DNA of 64,000 bases from assembly GCF_030373225.1 (NCBI RefSeq), contig NZ_JAUCZG010000015.1, forward strand, positions 25,632 through 89,631, read 5' to 3'. Source of the stretch: Hydrogenophaga sp. Its GTDB lineage: Bacteria > Pseudomonadota > Gammaproteobacteria > Burkholderiales > Burkholderiaceae_C. How positions within the stretch are numbered: position 1 is the stretch's first letter; every line of letters begins with the position of its first letter. Both the position numbers and the translations under genes were made by a program. Positions 53,522 to 61,890 of the stretch are shown here, piece after piece. The notes beneath the pieces were generated by a model. It saw only the letters and a program-made list of their open reading frames with translations. It was not told where the DNA came from and did not search any database.

Positions 53522-55258
53522 ATGAACCCATCGTCCCGTTGGCGCCAGTTGCTGCCCTCACTGCCCGTGCTGGAGTGGGGCCGCGCCTACAACCGCGAAA
53601 CGCTGCTCAGCGACGGGGTGGCGGCGATGATCGTCACCATCATGTTGATTCCCCAGAGCCTGGCCTACGCCATGCTCGCGGGCTTGCCGCCCGAGGTCGG
53701 CCTGTACGCCAGCGTGGCGCCGCTGCTGCTGTATGCGGTGTTCGGCACCAGCCGCGTGCTGGCCGTGGGGCCGGTGGCGGTTGTCTCCCTCATGACGGCG
53801 GCGGCCATTGGTCAATACGCGGTGGCCGGCACGCCGCAGTACTGGGCGGTGGCCATCACGCTGGCCTTTCTCTCGGGCCTGCTGCTGCTGGCCATGGGCT
53901 TGCTGCGCCTGGGTTTTCTGGCCAACTTTCTCAGCCACCCGGTCATCTCCGGGTTCATCTCGGCCTCGGGCATCCTGATCGCCGCCAGCCAGCTCAAGAC
54001 GCTGATGGGGGTGAAGGCCGAAGGGCACAACTTCGTCGACCTGAGCGTGTCGCTGCTGTCGCAGCTCGGTCAGGTGCATGTGCTGACCCTGAGCATCGGT
54101 GCGGCGACGGTGGCGTTCCTGTTCTGGGTGCGCAGCGGTCTCAAACCCTTGCTGCAGCGCCTGGGCATGAAGCCGCGCGCGGCCGACGTGGTGGCCAAGA
54201 CCGGTCCGGTGGCCGCGATCGCGGTGACCACGCTGCTCACCTGGGGCCTGGACTGGCAGGCGCAGGGCGTGAAGATCGTGGGGACGGTGCCGCAGGGCCT
54301 GCCACCGTTCACCTTGCCGCTGTGGGACCTCGGCCTGTGGCAGCAGTTGCTGGTGCCGGCGCTGCTGATCAGCGTGGTCGGGTTTGTCGAGTCGGTGTCG
54401 GTCGGCCAGACCCTGGCGGCCAAGCGCCGCCAGCGCATCGAGCCCGACCAGGAACTGGTGGCGCTGGGCTCGAGCAATCTCTCGGCTGCCTTCACCGGCG
54501 GCTTCCCGGTCACCGGCGGCTTTGCCCGGTCGGTGGTCAATTTCGACGCCGGCGCCCAGACCCCGGCGGCCGGTGTGTACACCGCGGTCGGCATCACGCT
54601 GGCCTCGCTGTTCCTCACGCCGGCGCTGTACTACCTGCCGCAGGCCACGCTGGCCGCCACCATCGTGGTGGCGGTGCTGTCGCTGGTGGACTTCAGCATC
54701 CTGCGCAAAACATGGAGCTACGCGAAGTCCGACTTCACGGCGGTGCTGGCCACCCTGGTGGCCACGCTCACGGTGGGTGTGGAGACCGGTCTGGTGGTGG
54801 GCGTGGGCGTGTCGCTGGCGCTCTACCTGTACCGCACGAGTCGCCCGCACATGGCCGAGGTGGGGCTGGTGGCAGGCACCGAGCATTTCCGCAACGTGCA
54901 GCGCCATGCGGTGCTCGTGAGTCCGCGGGTGCTGAGCCTGCGCGTCGACGAGAGCCTGTATTTCGCCAACTCGCGCGCGCTCGAGGACCGCATCAACAAC
55001 GCCGTGGCCAACCGCCCGGGGCTGGAGCATGTGGTGCTTCAGTGCTCGGCCATCAACGACATTGATGCCAGCGCCCTTGAAAGCCTGGAAGCCATCGACC
55101 TGCGCCTGCGCGGCGCCGGCGTGCGGCTGCACCTCTCCGAGGTCAAGGGGCCGGTGATGGACCGCCTCAAGAACACCGAATTCCTGCACGGTCTGAGCGG
55201 CCGGGTGTTTCTCACCCACTACCAGGCCATTCACGAACTCTCGCCCGAAGTGGCTTGA
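53522..55258 (+). CDS. SulP-family anion transporter with STAS domain
   Basis: This is a 578-residue inner-membrane transporter of the SLC26/SulP family. About 12-14 hydrophobic segments span residues 30-430, with the family motifs MIPQSLAYAMLAGLPPEVGLYAS and GGFPVTGGFARSVVNFDAGAQTP. A cytoplasmic STAS domain follows (about 450-570, VVLQCSAINDIDASALESLEAI). It would move sulfate, sulfite or bicarbonate. As the last gene of the repressor operon, 28 bp after the DUF442 gene, export of the sulfite or sulfate made from persulfide is a sensible guess. Direction of transport is not readable. Confidence 0.9.
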   Translation: MNPSSRWRQLLPSLPVLEWGRAYNRETLLSDGVAAMIVTIMLIPQSLAYAMLAGLPPEVGLYASVAPLLLYAVFGTSRVLAVGPVAVVSLMTAAAIGQYAVAGTPQYWAVAITLAFLSGLLLLAMGLLRLGFLANFLSHPVISGFISASGILIAASQLKTLMGVKAEGHNFVDLSVSLLSQLGQVHVLTLSIGAATVAFLFWVRSGLKPLLQRLGMKPRAADVVAKTGPVAAIAVTTLLTWGLDWQAQGVKIVGTVPQGLPPFTLPLWDLGLWQQLLVPALLISVVGFVESVSVGQTLAAKRRQRIEPDQELVALGSSNLSAAFTGGFPVTGGFARSVVNFDAGAQTPAAGVYTAVGITLASLFLTPALYYLPQATLAATIVVAVLSLVDFSILRKTWSYAKSDFTAVLATLVATLTVGVETGLVVGVGVSLALYLYRTSRPHMAEVGLVAGTEHFRNVQRHAVLVSPRVLSLRVDESLYFANSRALEDRINNAVANRPGLEHVVLQCSAINDIDASALESLEAIDLRLRGAGVRLHLSEVKGPVMDRLKNTEFLHGLSGRVFLTHYQAIHELSPEVA

Positions 55259-55290
55259 GCCGGGCGGGACCGGCCAAGGGCATTGCAGGC

Positions 55291-55309
55291 CGATCCCGCA
55301 ACGGGATCG
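55291..55309 (+). terminator. Hairpin after the SulP gene
   Basis: CGATCCCG and CGGGATCG pair around CAA about 33 bp past the SulP stop. There is no T run, so it is a weak or Rho-assisted terminator. Confidence 0.45.
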
Positions 55310-55388
55310 CCACGGGCGCCTAATGGGCGCAGCGGCGGGCGAAAGCGCCTGCCCAGCGCCTGCCAGACACCCCCGAGGTCATTCGCCC

Positions 55389-56051
55389 ATGCCGTTTCAA
55401 GCATCTCCCAAGCCACGCCGCCAGACCCTCGCGATGGCGACGGTCTTCTTCCTGACCCTCGCACTGACCACCCTCACCATGCCCGCTCACGCCACAGAAG
55501 AACCCGAGTACCGGGTGGTTCGAGAACTGCCCGGCGTCGAGCTGCGGCAGTACGCTCCCTACACCGTGGCCGAGGTGGTGGTGGCCGGTCCGGCGGGCGA
55601 GGCGGGCGGGCAGGCCTTTCCGATCCTGGCGGGCTACATCTTCGGCAAGAACAAGGGCGAGCGGAAGCTGGAGATGACGGCACCCGTGACGCAGACCGCC
55701 GTGCCCGTGAAGCTGGAGATGACCGCGCCCGTCACCCAGAGCGCTGCGCCAGGCGGCTTCCTCGTGCAGTTCGTGCTGCCCGCGGGGGTGACGCTGGACA
55801 ATGCGCCGCAACCGCTGGACGAGCGCGTTCAACTGCGCGCGGTCCTGCCCACCCAGGTGGCGGTGATTCGCTACTCGGGCTTCTGGTCGGCGTCGAACGA
55901 CAACGAACACCTGGTGAAGCTGCAGACGGCGCTGCGCGAAGCCGGGCTGTCATGGACCGGTGAGCCCGTGTACTCGCGGTACGACCCACCGTTCAAGCCC
56001 TGGTTCTTGCGGCGCAACGAGATCTGGCTCAAGGTGCCGCCGCCGCAGTGA
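55389..56051 (+). CDS. SOUL-family haem-binding protein, exported
   Basis: This is a 220-residue SOUL/HBP protein with an N-terminal export signal (MPFQASPKPRRQ, then AMATVFFLTLALTTLTMPAHA, cleavage near residue 36). The SOUL fold follows: EYRVVRELPGVELRQYAPYTVAEV to KPWFLRRNEIWLKV. Two almost identical copies of LEMTAPVTQ-T/S-A lie 14 residues apart near residues 96-120. Family members often show this motif, but the close tandem copy is striking. Haem or tetrapyrrole binding is known for some relatives. An internal ATG at 55434 is an alternative start. It is convergent with the AtpQ-like gene. Confidence 0.82.
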   Translation: MPFQASPKPRRQTLAMATVFFLTLALTTLTMPAHATEEPEYRVVRELPGVELRQYAPYTVAEVVVAGPAGEAGGQAFPILAGYIFGKNKGERKLEMTAPVTQTAVPVKLEMTAPVTQSAAPGGFLVQFVLPAGVTLDNAPQPLDERVQLRAVLPTQVAVIRYSGFWSASNDNEHLVKLQTALREAGLSWTGEPVYSRYDPPFKPWFLRRNEIWLKVPPPQ

Positions 56052-56077
56052 TGCCGGGCGACCTGCGGCCGCCGGGT

Positions 56078-56431
56078 TCATTCGTCGTCGCCGCCGCCAT
56101 CCTGTCCGTCGCGCATCGCCATGTCTTCCCTGGAGATCCAGTTCCAGGCGTTCATGCAACCCAGGCCCAGGCCCACCACCAGCAGGGTCAGCGTCCAGAG
56201 ACGGGCACCCGGAAACAGCTGGTCGAGCCACAGGCCGAGTGCCGCGCCCAGCAAGGTGGGCACTGCCACCGACCAGCCGACCAGACCCATCAGGCCCATA
56301 CCCAGGTGGACCCCTGCCACCTGGTTGCGCAGTGCCATGGCCTCGCACGCGGCCAGCGCGCCCACCGGGTCCGCCAGCGTTGGCGCGGCCAGTGGTGGTG
56401 CCGTGCGTGGGGTGTTCAGGTGGTTCCTCAT
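56078..56431 (-). CDS. AtpQ/AtpZ-like small membrane protein, orphan
   Basis: This 117-residue protein has two transmembrane segments, with LGMGLMGLVGWSVAVPTLLG and GLWLDQLFPGARLWTLTLLVVGLGLGCMNAWNWIS. It closely resembles AtpQ (AtpI/AtpZ-type) encoded in N-ATPase operons, where it accompanies atpD, atpC, atpR and others. None of these other genes is present here. The start is taken as ATG 56431; about 350 bp upstream contain no recognisable atpC. It is probably a leftover of an N-ATPase cluster or has been recruited alone. The family call is by motif memory. Confidence 0.7.
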   Translation of the reverse strand: MRNHLNTPRTAPPLAAPTLADPVGALAACEAMALRNQVAGVHLGMGLMGLVGWSVAVPTLLGAALGLWLDQLFPGARLWTLTLLVVGLGLGCMNAWNWISREDMAMRDGQDGGGDDE

Positions 56432-56784
56432 GACGGGCACCTGAACGGCCACCGGACAGGGACGGCCTGGACGGTCAGGCCCGCATCGACAGCGGCCTGC
56501 GTGGCAGCGGGTGCTCGGTTCATGGGAGGGGGTCCTGGTTCTGTCGCCGGTACCGGGGAGCAGGCCGCCGTCTGCAGGCAGACGGGTCGGCCCCCGGTCG
56601 GCGCTGGGCAGTCTGCAGTCTGCACAGCGCGGCCAGCATCGTCTGTACGACGACGAACACAGGTGCAGGCGATGGCACCTGGCGGCCCCGGAGCCACCCG
56701 AAGGTCCAGGGCCGCAGGCCGATGGTCTGGTGCTCCTGCGTGTTGGCCGGCAAGTGGGTGAGCGCCACTCACCCGCCTGGCCGG
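56432..56784. other. Gene-free stretch between orphan AtpQ-like gene and fccB
   Basis: In about 350 bp I see no convincing coding sequence. Frames on both strands are open but Arg/Pro/Gly-rich and match nothing I know. The segment may be eroded remnants of the genes that once flanked the AtpQ-like gene. No transposon end or repeat was found. Confidence 0.5.
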
Positions 56785-58044
56785 TCAACCCAGCATGGCC
56801 TTCCACATGCCATTGCCCCAGATCACCGCAGCGGCGCCCGAGCGTGCGTTGGCCTCCGGGTCCACGGTGAACTTGAACCTGGGTGGCTCGCCCGCCACCA
56901 CGGTTCCCGAGACGTTGATGTTGATGGCCTCCTTGTGCGTCACATTGGCCCAGCAGATCCCCAGTGGAAGATCCACCGCGCCCGTTGACGCCACCGGGCT
57001 CTTGCCGGCAATGCGTTCCGCAATCGCCTCGGCCACCTGCTGGCCACTGCCAAACGCCACATGCCCGCTCTTGGGCAGGGGCGAGCCCTGCGAGTCGCCG
57101 ATCACATAAATCCGATCGTCCACCTGGCTCTGAAAGCTCGGCAGCCTGACATTGGCCCAGCGTTCGCCCAGACCAGCCTGGCGGATCAGCGCGGGTGCGC
57201 GCATCGGCAGGATCAGGTTGGCATGGGCAAATGGCACGTCCCCGGAGGAGGTGACCAGCTGGCGCTTGCCCATGTTCACCGCGCTGATGGCGGTGTCGGG
57301 CAGGTACTCGATCTGGTTGGCATAGAGGCTCTTCATGCCTTTCAGAATGGGTTGGGCGATCGCCAGCGGCATGGGGTTGGGGTTGGCGTCGATCAGGATG
57401 ATCTTGCCCCGGGTTCCGCGCTGCTTCATCTGCTCTGCGATCAGGAAGGCTCTCTCATACGGTGCGGGCGGGCAACGGTAGGGTGGCTTGGGCGCACTGA
57501 TGACAAAGTCGCCGCCCTTGGCGAGAAACTCGTCCACCTGCCGGCGCACCGCCATCTGCTCGAAGGCACGAAAGCCGACCGGCAGCTGGGCGCGGGCTTC
57601 GGCATAGCCTTGAATGCCGTCCTCCATGTAGTCCACACCCGGTGAGAGCACCAGGAAGTCGTAGGGCAGGCGCTGGGTGGCGGTGACCACCACCTTGCTG
57701 GCGCGATCGATTTCCAGCACCCGCTCGCGCACGCGGCGTGCGCCGAGCTGGTCCACCCGCGCGTAGCTGCGCTGAAAGTCCGAGGCGGGCTGGTGACCTG
57801 CAATGAAATGCGCGCTCAGCGGACAGGACATGAAGGATTCGTTCGGTTCGACCAGGGTCACATCGGCCGCCGCCGTGGCCAGCAGACCGCGCACCGCCCC
57901 CAGGCCACCCCAGCCACCGCCCACCACCACCACGCGGGGTCTGGCGGCGGTGGACACAGAGGCGCATCCCGTTGAAAGCACCGCCACGCCCAGGGCGGCG
58001 GCTTGCAGCAGTTGACGGCGGCGAGGCTGGGCAATGGGGCGCAT
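56785..58044 (-). CDS. fccB: Flavocytochrome c sulfide dehydrogenase flavoprotein subunit (FccB-like)
   Basis: This is a 419-residue FAD-binding oxidoreductase of the FCSD/SQR group, expected to oxidise sulfide in the periplasm. The N-terminus QPRRRQLLQAAALG is a Tat-type signal, followed by a lipobox-like STGC (Cys27), so it could be exported folded and lipid-anchored. The FAD loop is VVVVGGGWGGLGAV. The redox-active cysteines are likely Cys191 in PYRCPPAPYER (a hallmark of FCSD) and Cys364 in GICWANV. The C-terminal FCSD domain is complete. The usual cytochrome c partner (fccA) is absent from the window. It is divergent from the glutaredoxin-CcdA gene. Confidence 0.87.
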   Translation of the reverse strand: MRPIAQPRRRQLLQAAALGVAVLSTGCASVSTAARPRVVVVGGGWGGLGAVRGLLATAAADVTLVEPNESFMSCPLSAHFIAGHQPASDFQRSYARVDQLGARRVRERVLEIDRASKVVVTATQRLPYDFLVLSPGVDYMEDGIQGYAEARAQLPVGFRAFEQMAVRRQVDEFLAKGGDFVISAPKPPYRCPPAPYERAFLIAEQMKQRGTRGKIILIDANPNPMPLAIAQPILKGMKSLYANQIEYLPDTAISAVNMGKRQLVTSSGDVPFAHANLILPMRAPALIRQAGLGERWANVRLPSFQSQVDDRIYVIGDSQGSPLPKSGHVAFGSGQQVAEAIAERIAGKSPVASTGAVDLPLGICWANVTHKEAININVSGTVVAGEPPRFKFTVDPEANARSGAAAVIWGNGMWKAMLG

Positions 58045-58230
58045 GGCGGTCTCCAGGGTGGTAAAAGTGGATGAGCACTTATATAACCATACATGCATAA
58101 ATGTCTTTCCCCAGCGAGGGAAAACCCTGCACGACCCTCCTGGGCGCGCCTTGCCAGCAAAGCGTCTGATGCCGCAAAGCGCTTGACGCAAGACAAAACA
58201 CGGCGGGTGCCGCCGGTGTCCAATCGCGCC
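58045..58230. promoter_or_regulatory. Divergent promoter region fccB / grx-ccdA
   Basis: The left 55 bp are AT-rich for this genome (CACTTATATAACCATACATGCATAAATG) and hold a small AAGTG/CACTT repeat (58065-58080). They probably hold both promoters. The rest resembles ordinary leader sequence; a longer reading of the right-hand gene from 58093 is possible but less likely. No copy of the 51763-51797 palindrome is present. Confidence 0.45.
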
Positions 58231-59376
58231 ATGAACCTCCTGGCTGCGCGCATCGTGAGGCGCTGGATGGCACCGCTGCTGCTGTTCGGGCTGTGGCTGG
58301 GCGCGCTGGCTGCGCAGCCCACCGCGCCAGCGGTCACGGAGGCGCCCGTGCTGCAGGTCTTTGTGCGCGACGGTTGCCCCTACTGCACCGACGCGAAGAC
58401 CTTCCTCGACGGCGTGCAGCGCCAGCGGCCCGGGCTGCAGATCGTCTACCGCCAGGTCGACACCGACCCGGCTGCGCGCGACGCATTGAGCGCGCTGTCC
58501 GAAGCCCATGGCGTCTGGCCCCCGGGGGTGCCTGCCTTCCTGGCCGCCGGGCAGCTGATCGTGGGCTTCGAGAGCGCATCGACCACCGGGCAGGAGCTGC
58601 TTCGACTCATCGACGCCGGCAGCGCGGTGCAGAAACAGACAGTGGACAGCGCGCTCTTCGGCACGCTCAGCGAGCAGCGCCTGGGGCTGCCGCTGTTCAC
58701 GCTGGCGCTGGGTCTGCTGGACGGCTTCAACCCCTGCGCGATGTGGGTCCTGCTCTTCCTGCTGGCCATGCTGGTGCGCCAGAACGACCGGCGGCGGGTC
58801 GCGCTCATCGCAGGCACCTTTGTCTTTGTGAGCGGCGCCGTCTACTACGCGTTCATGGCGGCGTGGCTGAACGTGTTCCTGGCGGTGGGCCTGTCGCAGC
58901 CGGTTCGGCTGTTGCTGGCGGGCGTGGCGCTGCTCATCGGCGCGTTCAACCTGAAGGATGTCTTCGCGCCCGGCCACGGCTTCAGCTTCAGCATTCCCGA
59001 AGGCGCCAGGCCCGGCCTGGTGGCCCGCATGCGCAAGGTGATGCAGACCCAGGCACTGGCCGCGTCGCTGCTGGGTGTGGCGGCGCTGGCGGTGGTGGTG
59101 AACCTGGTCGAGCTGCTGTGCACCGCAGGCCTGCCCGCCATCTACACCGCGGTGCTGGCACAGCAGCAGCTGGGCACAAGCGCACACCTGGCCTACCTGG
59201 GCCTGTACATCGTGGGCTACATGGCCGACGACGCGCTGATGGTCACGCTGGCCGTGCTGGCGCTCAACAGGGGCAAGCTCACGGAGCGCGCCGGGCGCGC
59301 ACTGAAGCTGCTCAGCGGCCTGGTGATGCTGGCACTGGGGCTGGTGCTGCTGCTCAGGCCCGGTTGGCTGATGTGA
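58231..59376 (+). CDS. Glutaredoxin-like domain fused to CcdA/DsbD-type membrane domain
   Basis: This 381-residue fusion has an N-terminal signal or anchor (LLLFGLWLGALAAQP) and then a glutaredoxin-like thioredoxin fold with Cys49 and Cys52 in RDGCPYCTDAK, which should be periplasmic. From residue 150 a six-helix membrane domain follows, with Cys169 in DGFNPCAMWV and Cys297 in ELLCTAGLP, the pair expected of CcdA/DsbD electron conduits. It would carry reducing power from cytoplasmic thioredoxin to a periplasmic thiol. Divergent pairing with fccB hints at reducing the sulfur products of sulfide oxidation (inference). Confidence 0.82.
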   Translation: MNLLAARIVRRWMAPLLLFGLWLGALAAQPTAPAVTEAPVLQVFVRDGCPYCTDAKTFLDGVQRQRPGLQIVYRQVDTDPAARDALSALSEAHGVWPPGVPAFLAAGQLIVGFESASTTGQELLRLIDAGSAVQKQTVDSALFGTLSEQRLGLPLFTLALGLLDGFNPCAMWVLLFLLAMLVRQNDRRRVALIAGTFVFVSGAVYYAFMAAWLNVFLAVGLSQPVRLLLAGVALLIGAFNLKDVFAPGHGFSFSIPEGARPGLVARMRKVMQTQALAASLLGVAALAVVVNLVELLCTAGLPAIYTAVLAQQQLGTSAHLAYLGLYIVGYMADDALMVTLAVLALNRGKLTERAGRALKLLSGLVMLALGLVLLLRPGWLM

Positions 59377-59579
59377 ACCGTTGCCGGCCGGCGAGGGCGG
59401 TGCACTGGCCGGTGCGCCTCGGAGCCGGCGTGTCGGTGGCGGCCGAGCCAATGAGTGAGACCCCTGCAACACGGTCCACGGACCACGGGCCACCGGCCAT
59501 GGCGGGTACAGTTTCAACATACCCGGGCTGAGCTGGATCAAGGCTCGCTTCTTTCAGTTTCCTCAGGACCCTCTCAACC

Positions 59580-61460
59580 GTGAACCTGGACCAAATCAGC
59601 GTCTTGCTCATCCTCGGGTTCGTGATCGGCCTGTTTCTATGGGGCAAGTGGCGACACGACCTCGTGGCAGTCAGCGCTCTGGTGGCCTGTGTATGGTCGG
59701 GCCTGGTCAAGCCCGAAGACGCGTTCAGCGGCTTCGGCCATCCCGCCGTGATCACGGTGGCCTGCATGCTGATCATGAGCAAGGCGCTGCAGGTTTCGGG
59801 CGCTGTTGAAGTCCTGGCGCGCTACGCCATACCGGCCAAGGCAGGCCAGGTGCTGAGCCTGGCCGCTTTGATGGGTGTGGGCGCCCTGCTGTCTGGATTC
59901 ATGAACAACGTGGGGGCCATGGCGCTGCTGATGCCGATCGCGCTCAAAGTGGCCACCCGTCTGTCCATCCCGCCAGGACGCATGCTCATGCCGCTGGCCT
60001 TCGGCACCATCCTGGGTGGCATGACAACGCTGATCGGAACACCACCCAACCTGATCGTCTCCGGATTCAGGGCCAGCATGGTCGGCGGCGAAGGCCCTTT
60101 TGCAATGTTCGATTTCGCGGCCATCGGCGTGCCTGTGGCTGTGTTGGGCGTGCTGTTCATCGCCGTGGTCGGGTGGCGGCTTGTCCCCAACCGCCAAGCC
60201 CAGGGACTGGAGGACTTTGACACCGGTGCGTACCTGACCGAGGCACGCATTCTCGAAGACGGCCCATCGGCAGGAAAAACGCTGGCGGAGGTGGAGAAAG
60301 TACTCGAAGACGCGGGCGCACAAGTGGTGGGCCTGGTTCGCAACGAAATGCGGATCACCGCGCCCAGCCCCCATCGCGTGCTGCTCGCCAGGGACATCCT
60401 TGTCATCGAAGCCGCCGCTGACACGCTGTCCACATTGCTGACGTCGCTCGGGCTGAAGCTGGAAGAGTCTGTGCGTCCGACGGACCAGACGGACCAGACG
60501 GAGGCAGACAAGCCGGCACGCGAGGGGGACACGCAACGCACAGGCGACGGGGTGGAGCCGGAGAAGAAGGCCGATGACCAGGACAAACCCCGTTCCGGTG
60601 CCGCAGAGATCGAGCTGATCGAGATGGTTGTGTTGCCGGGTCCCATCCTCACTGGGCGGTCGGCCAGCGACATCGCACTTCGGGCCCGCTACGGACTGAA
60701 CCTGCTGGCGGTTTCCAGACAGGGAAATCGCTCGATCGAACGACTGCGGTCAATGGCCCTCCAGGCGGGCGACATTTTGCTGCTGCAGGGTCCGCCCGGC
60801 GCGATCGCCGAATTTGCCAGCGACACCGGTTGCGTGCCGCTGGCCGGGCGCGATCTGCAGATACCGAACATGCGAAAGGCGCTCAAGGCGTCGCTGGTGA
60901 TGCTTCTGGCCGTGGTCGCCGCGGCCATGGGTCTGATGCCGGCGTCCATCGCCTTCATGGCCGGCGCCCTGTTCACACTGTTGCTGCGCGCTTTGCCCCT
61001 GCGCAGTGTGTACGAGGCCATCGACTGGCCTGTCATCGTCTTGCTGGGTGCCCTGTTTCCGCTTGCCAACGCCATGCAGTCCACAGGCGCAGCAGATCTG
61101 CTGGCGCGCGCCCTGATGAGCTCGGTGGCCCAGGGCAACGCCACCGTGGCGCTGGCCTTGGTATTGCTGGTGACGATGTTCCTGTCGGACCTCATGAACA
61201 ACGCGGCCACAGCAGCGGTCATGTGTCCGGTGGCCATCGGCAGTGCGACGGCGCTCGGTGTCCGTCCCGACGCGTTTCTGATGGCTGTGGCCATCGGCGC
61301 ATCGTGCGCCTTCCTCACGCCCATCGGACACCAGAACAACACCATGATCCTGGGACCGGGTGGATTCAGGTTCGGCGACTACTGGAAACTGGGTCTGCCG
61401 CTGGAGGTGCTGGTGGTGGCAATCAGCCTGCCTCTGCTGCTCATCGTCTGGCCGCTCTGA
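59580..61460 (+). CDS. SLC13/DASS-family transporter with two TrkA-C domains
   Basis: This is a 626-residue inner-membrane transporter. About six hydrophobic segments, two TrkA-C (RCK-C) regulatory domains (about residues 210-300 and 340-425), then the second membrane half. The SLC13 re-entrant motifs are GFMNNVGAMALLMP and LIGTPPNLIV in the first half, and SDLMNNAATAAVMCPVA and TPIGHQNNTMI in the second. Such SAC1-like or CysZ-alternative proteins commonly move sulfate. A charged linker near residues 295-330 contains a short tandem repeat (TDQTDQT). The start is GTG at 59580. It is 203 bp after the previous gene and probably independent. Confidence 0.88.
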   Translation: MNLDQISVLLILGFVIGLFLWGKWRHDLVAVSALVACVWSGLVKPEDAFSGFGHPAVITVACMLIMSKALQVSGAVEVLARYAIPAKAGQVLSLAALMGVGALLSGFMNNVGAMALLMPIALKVATRLSIPPGRMLMPLAFGTILGGMTTLIGTPPNLIVSGFRASMVGGEGPFAMFDFAAIGVPVAVLGVLFIAVVGWRLVPNRQAQGLEDFDTGAYLTEARILEDGPSAGKTLAEVEKVLEDAGAQVVGLVRNEMRITAPSPHRVLLARDILVIEAAADTLSTLLTSLGLKLEESVRPTDQTDQTEADKPAREGDTQRTGDGVEPEKKADDQDKPRSGAAEIELIEMVVLPGPILTGRSASDIALRARYGLNLLAVSRQGNRSIERLRSMALQAGDILLLQGPPGAIAEFASDTGCVPLAGRDLQIPNMRKALKASLVMLLAVVAAAMGLMPASIAFMAGALFTLLLRALPLRSVYEAIDWPVIVLLGALFPLANAMQSTGAADLLARALMSSVAQGNATVALALVLLVTMFLSDLMNNAATAAVMCPVAIGSATALGVRPDAFLMAVAIGASCAFLTPIGHQNNTMILGPGGFRFGDYWKLGLPLEVLVVAISLPLLLIVWPL

Positions 61461-61483
61461 GCGGTTCGGGCAGCGCTGCAGAG

Positions 61484-61870
61484 TCAGGCCTCAGGCGCCG
61501 TCGACTCTTCGCCATGAGCTTCCTCATCGCGCACGATCAACACAGGCACTTTTGAGACGCGCGCCAGCGCCTGGGCGATGCTGTCCTTGACAGTACCGAT
61601 GGACAAACGCACAGACGCTGCCTGGGTAGCCCCTCGAGCGGTGGCCTGCTCCGTCACGCGTTGCAAGATGGCATTGCCTTCTTCGCGCAGGGCGGTCTCG
61701 ATCTCCGCAAGGTCCTGTTCCGACGAGGCCTGTGGCGGAACGACTTCGCTCACGCAAGCAACGCGCAACTCGGCATCCTGATCAAGTGCCAAGCGGATGG
61801 CCATCTGGATCGCTGGTTTGGAAAGATCGTCGTCGCTCACCGCGACCAGAATGCGAGGGAAGGCAAACAC
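61484..61870 (-). CDS. Universal stress protein (UspA family)
   Basis: This is a 128-residue UspA-fold protein. It has the opening strand FPRILVAVSDDDLSKPAIQMAIRLA, the VRLSIGTVKDSIAQALARV segment, and ends VPVLIVRDEEAHGEE. The GxxG(S) ATP-binding motif is not clear, so it may not bind ATP. The start is uncertain: GTG at 61870 gives a compact protein, and TTG or GTG codons upstream would overlap the mgtE stop at 61891. It follows mgtE on the same strand and may be co-transcribed. Confidence 0.75.
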   Translation of the reverse strand: MFAFPRILVAVSDDDLSKPAIQMAIRLALDQDAELRVACVSEVVPPQASSEQDLAEIETALREEGNAILQRVTEQATARGATQAASVRLSIGTVKDSIAQALARVSKVPVLIVRDEEAHGEESTAPEA

Positions 61871-61890
61871 GATGTGTTGGGGCAGGGTTG

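Noticed and set aside
53558..55234. Minus-strand frame opposite the SulP transporter
   Set aside because: His/Gln/Arg-rich shadow composition with no hydrophobic pattern or domain.
56432..56784. Possible atpC or other N-ATPase gene upstream of the AtpQ-like gene
   Set aside because: None of the frames contains recognisable epsilon-subunit or other ATPase sequence; only Arg/Pro/Gly-rich translations were seen.
58045..59541. Upstream continuation of the fccB frame to 59541
   Set aside because: It is antisense to the glutaredoxin-CcdA gene. The Tat-type signal at 58044 marks the true start of fccB.
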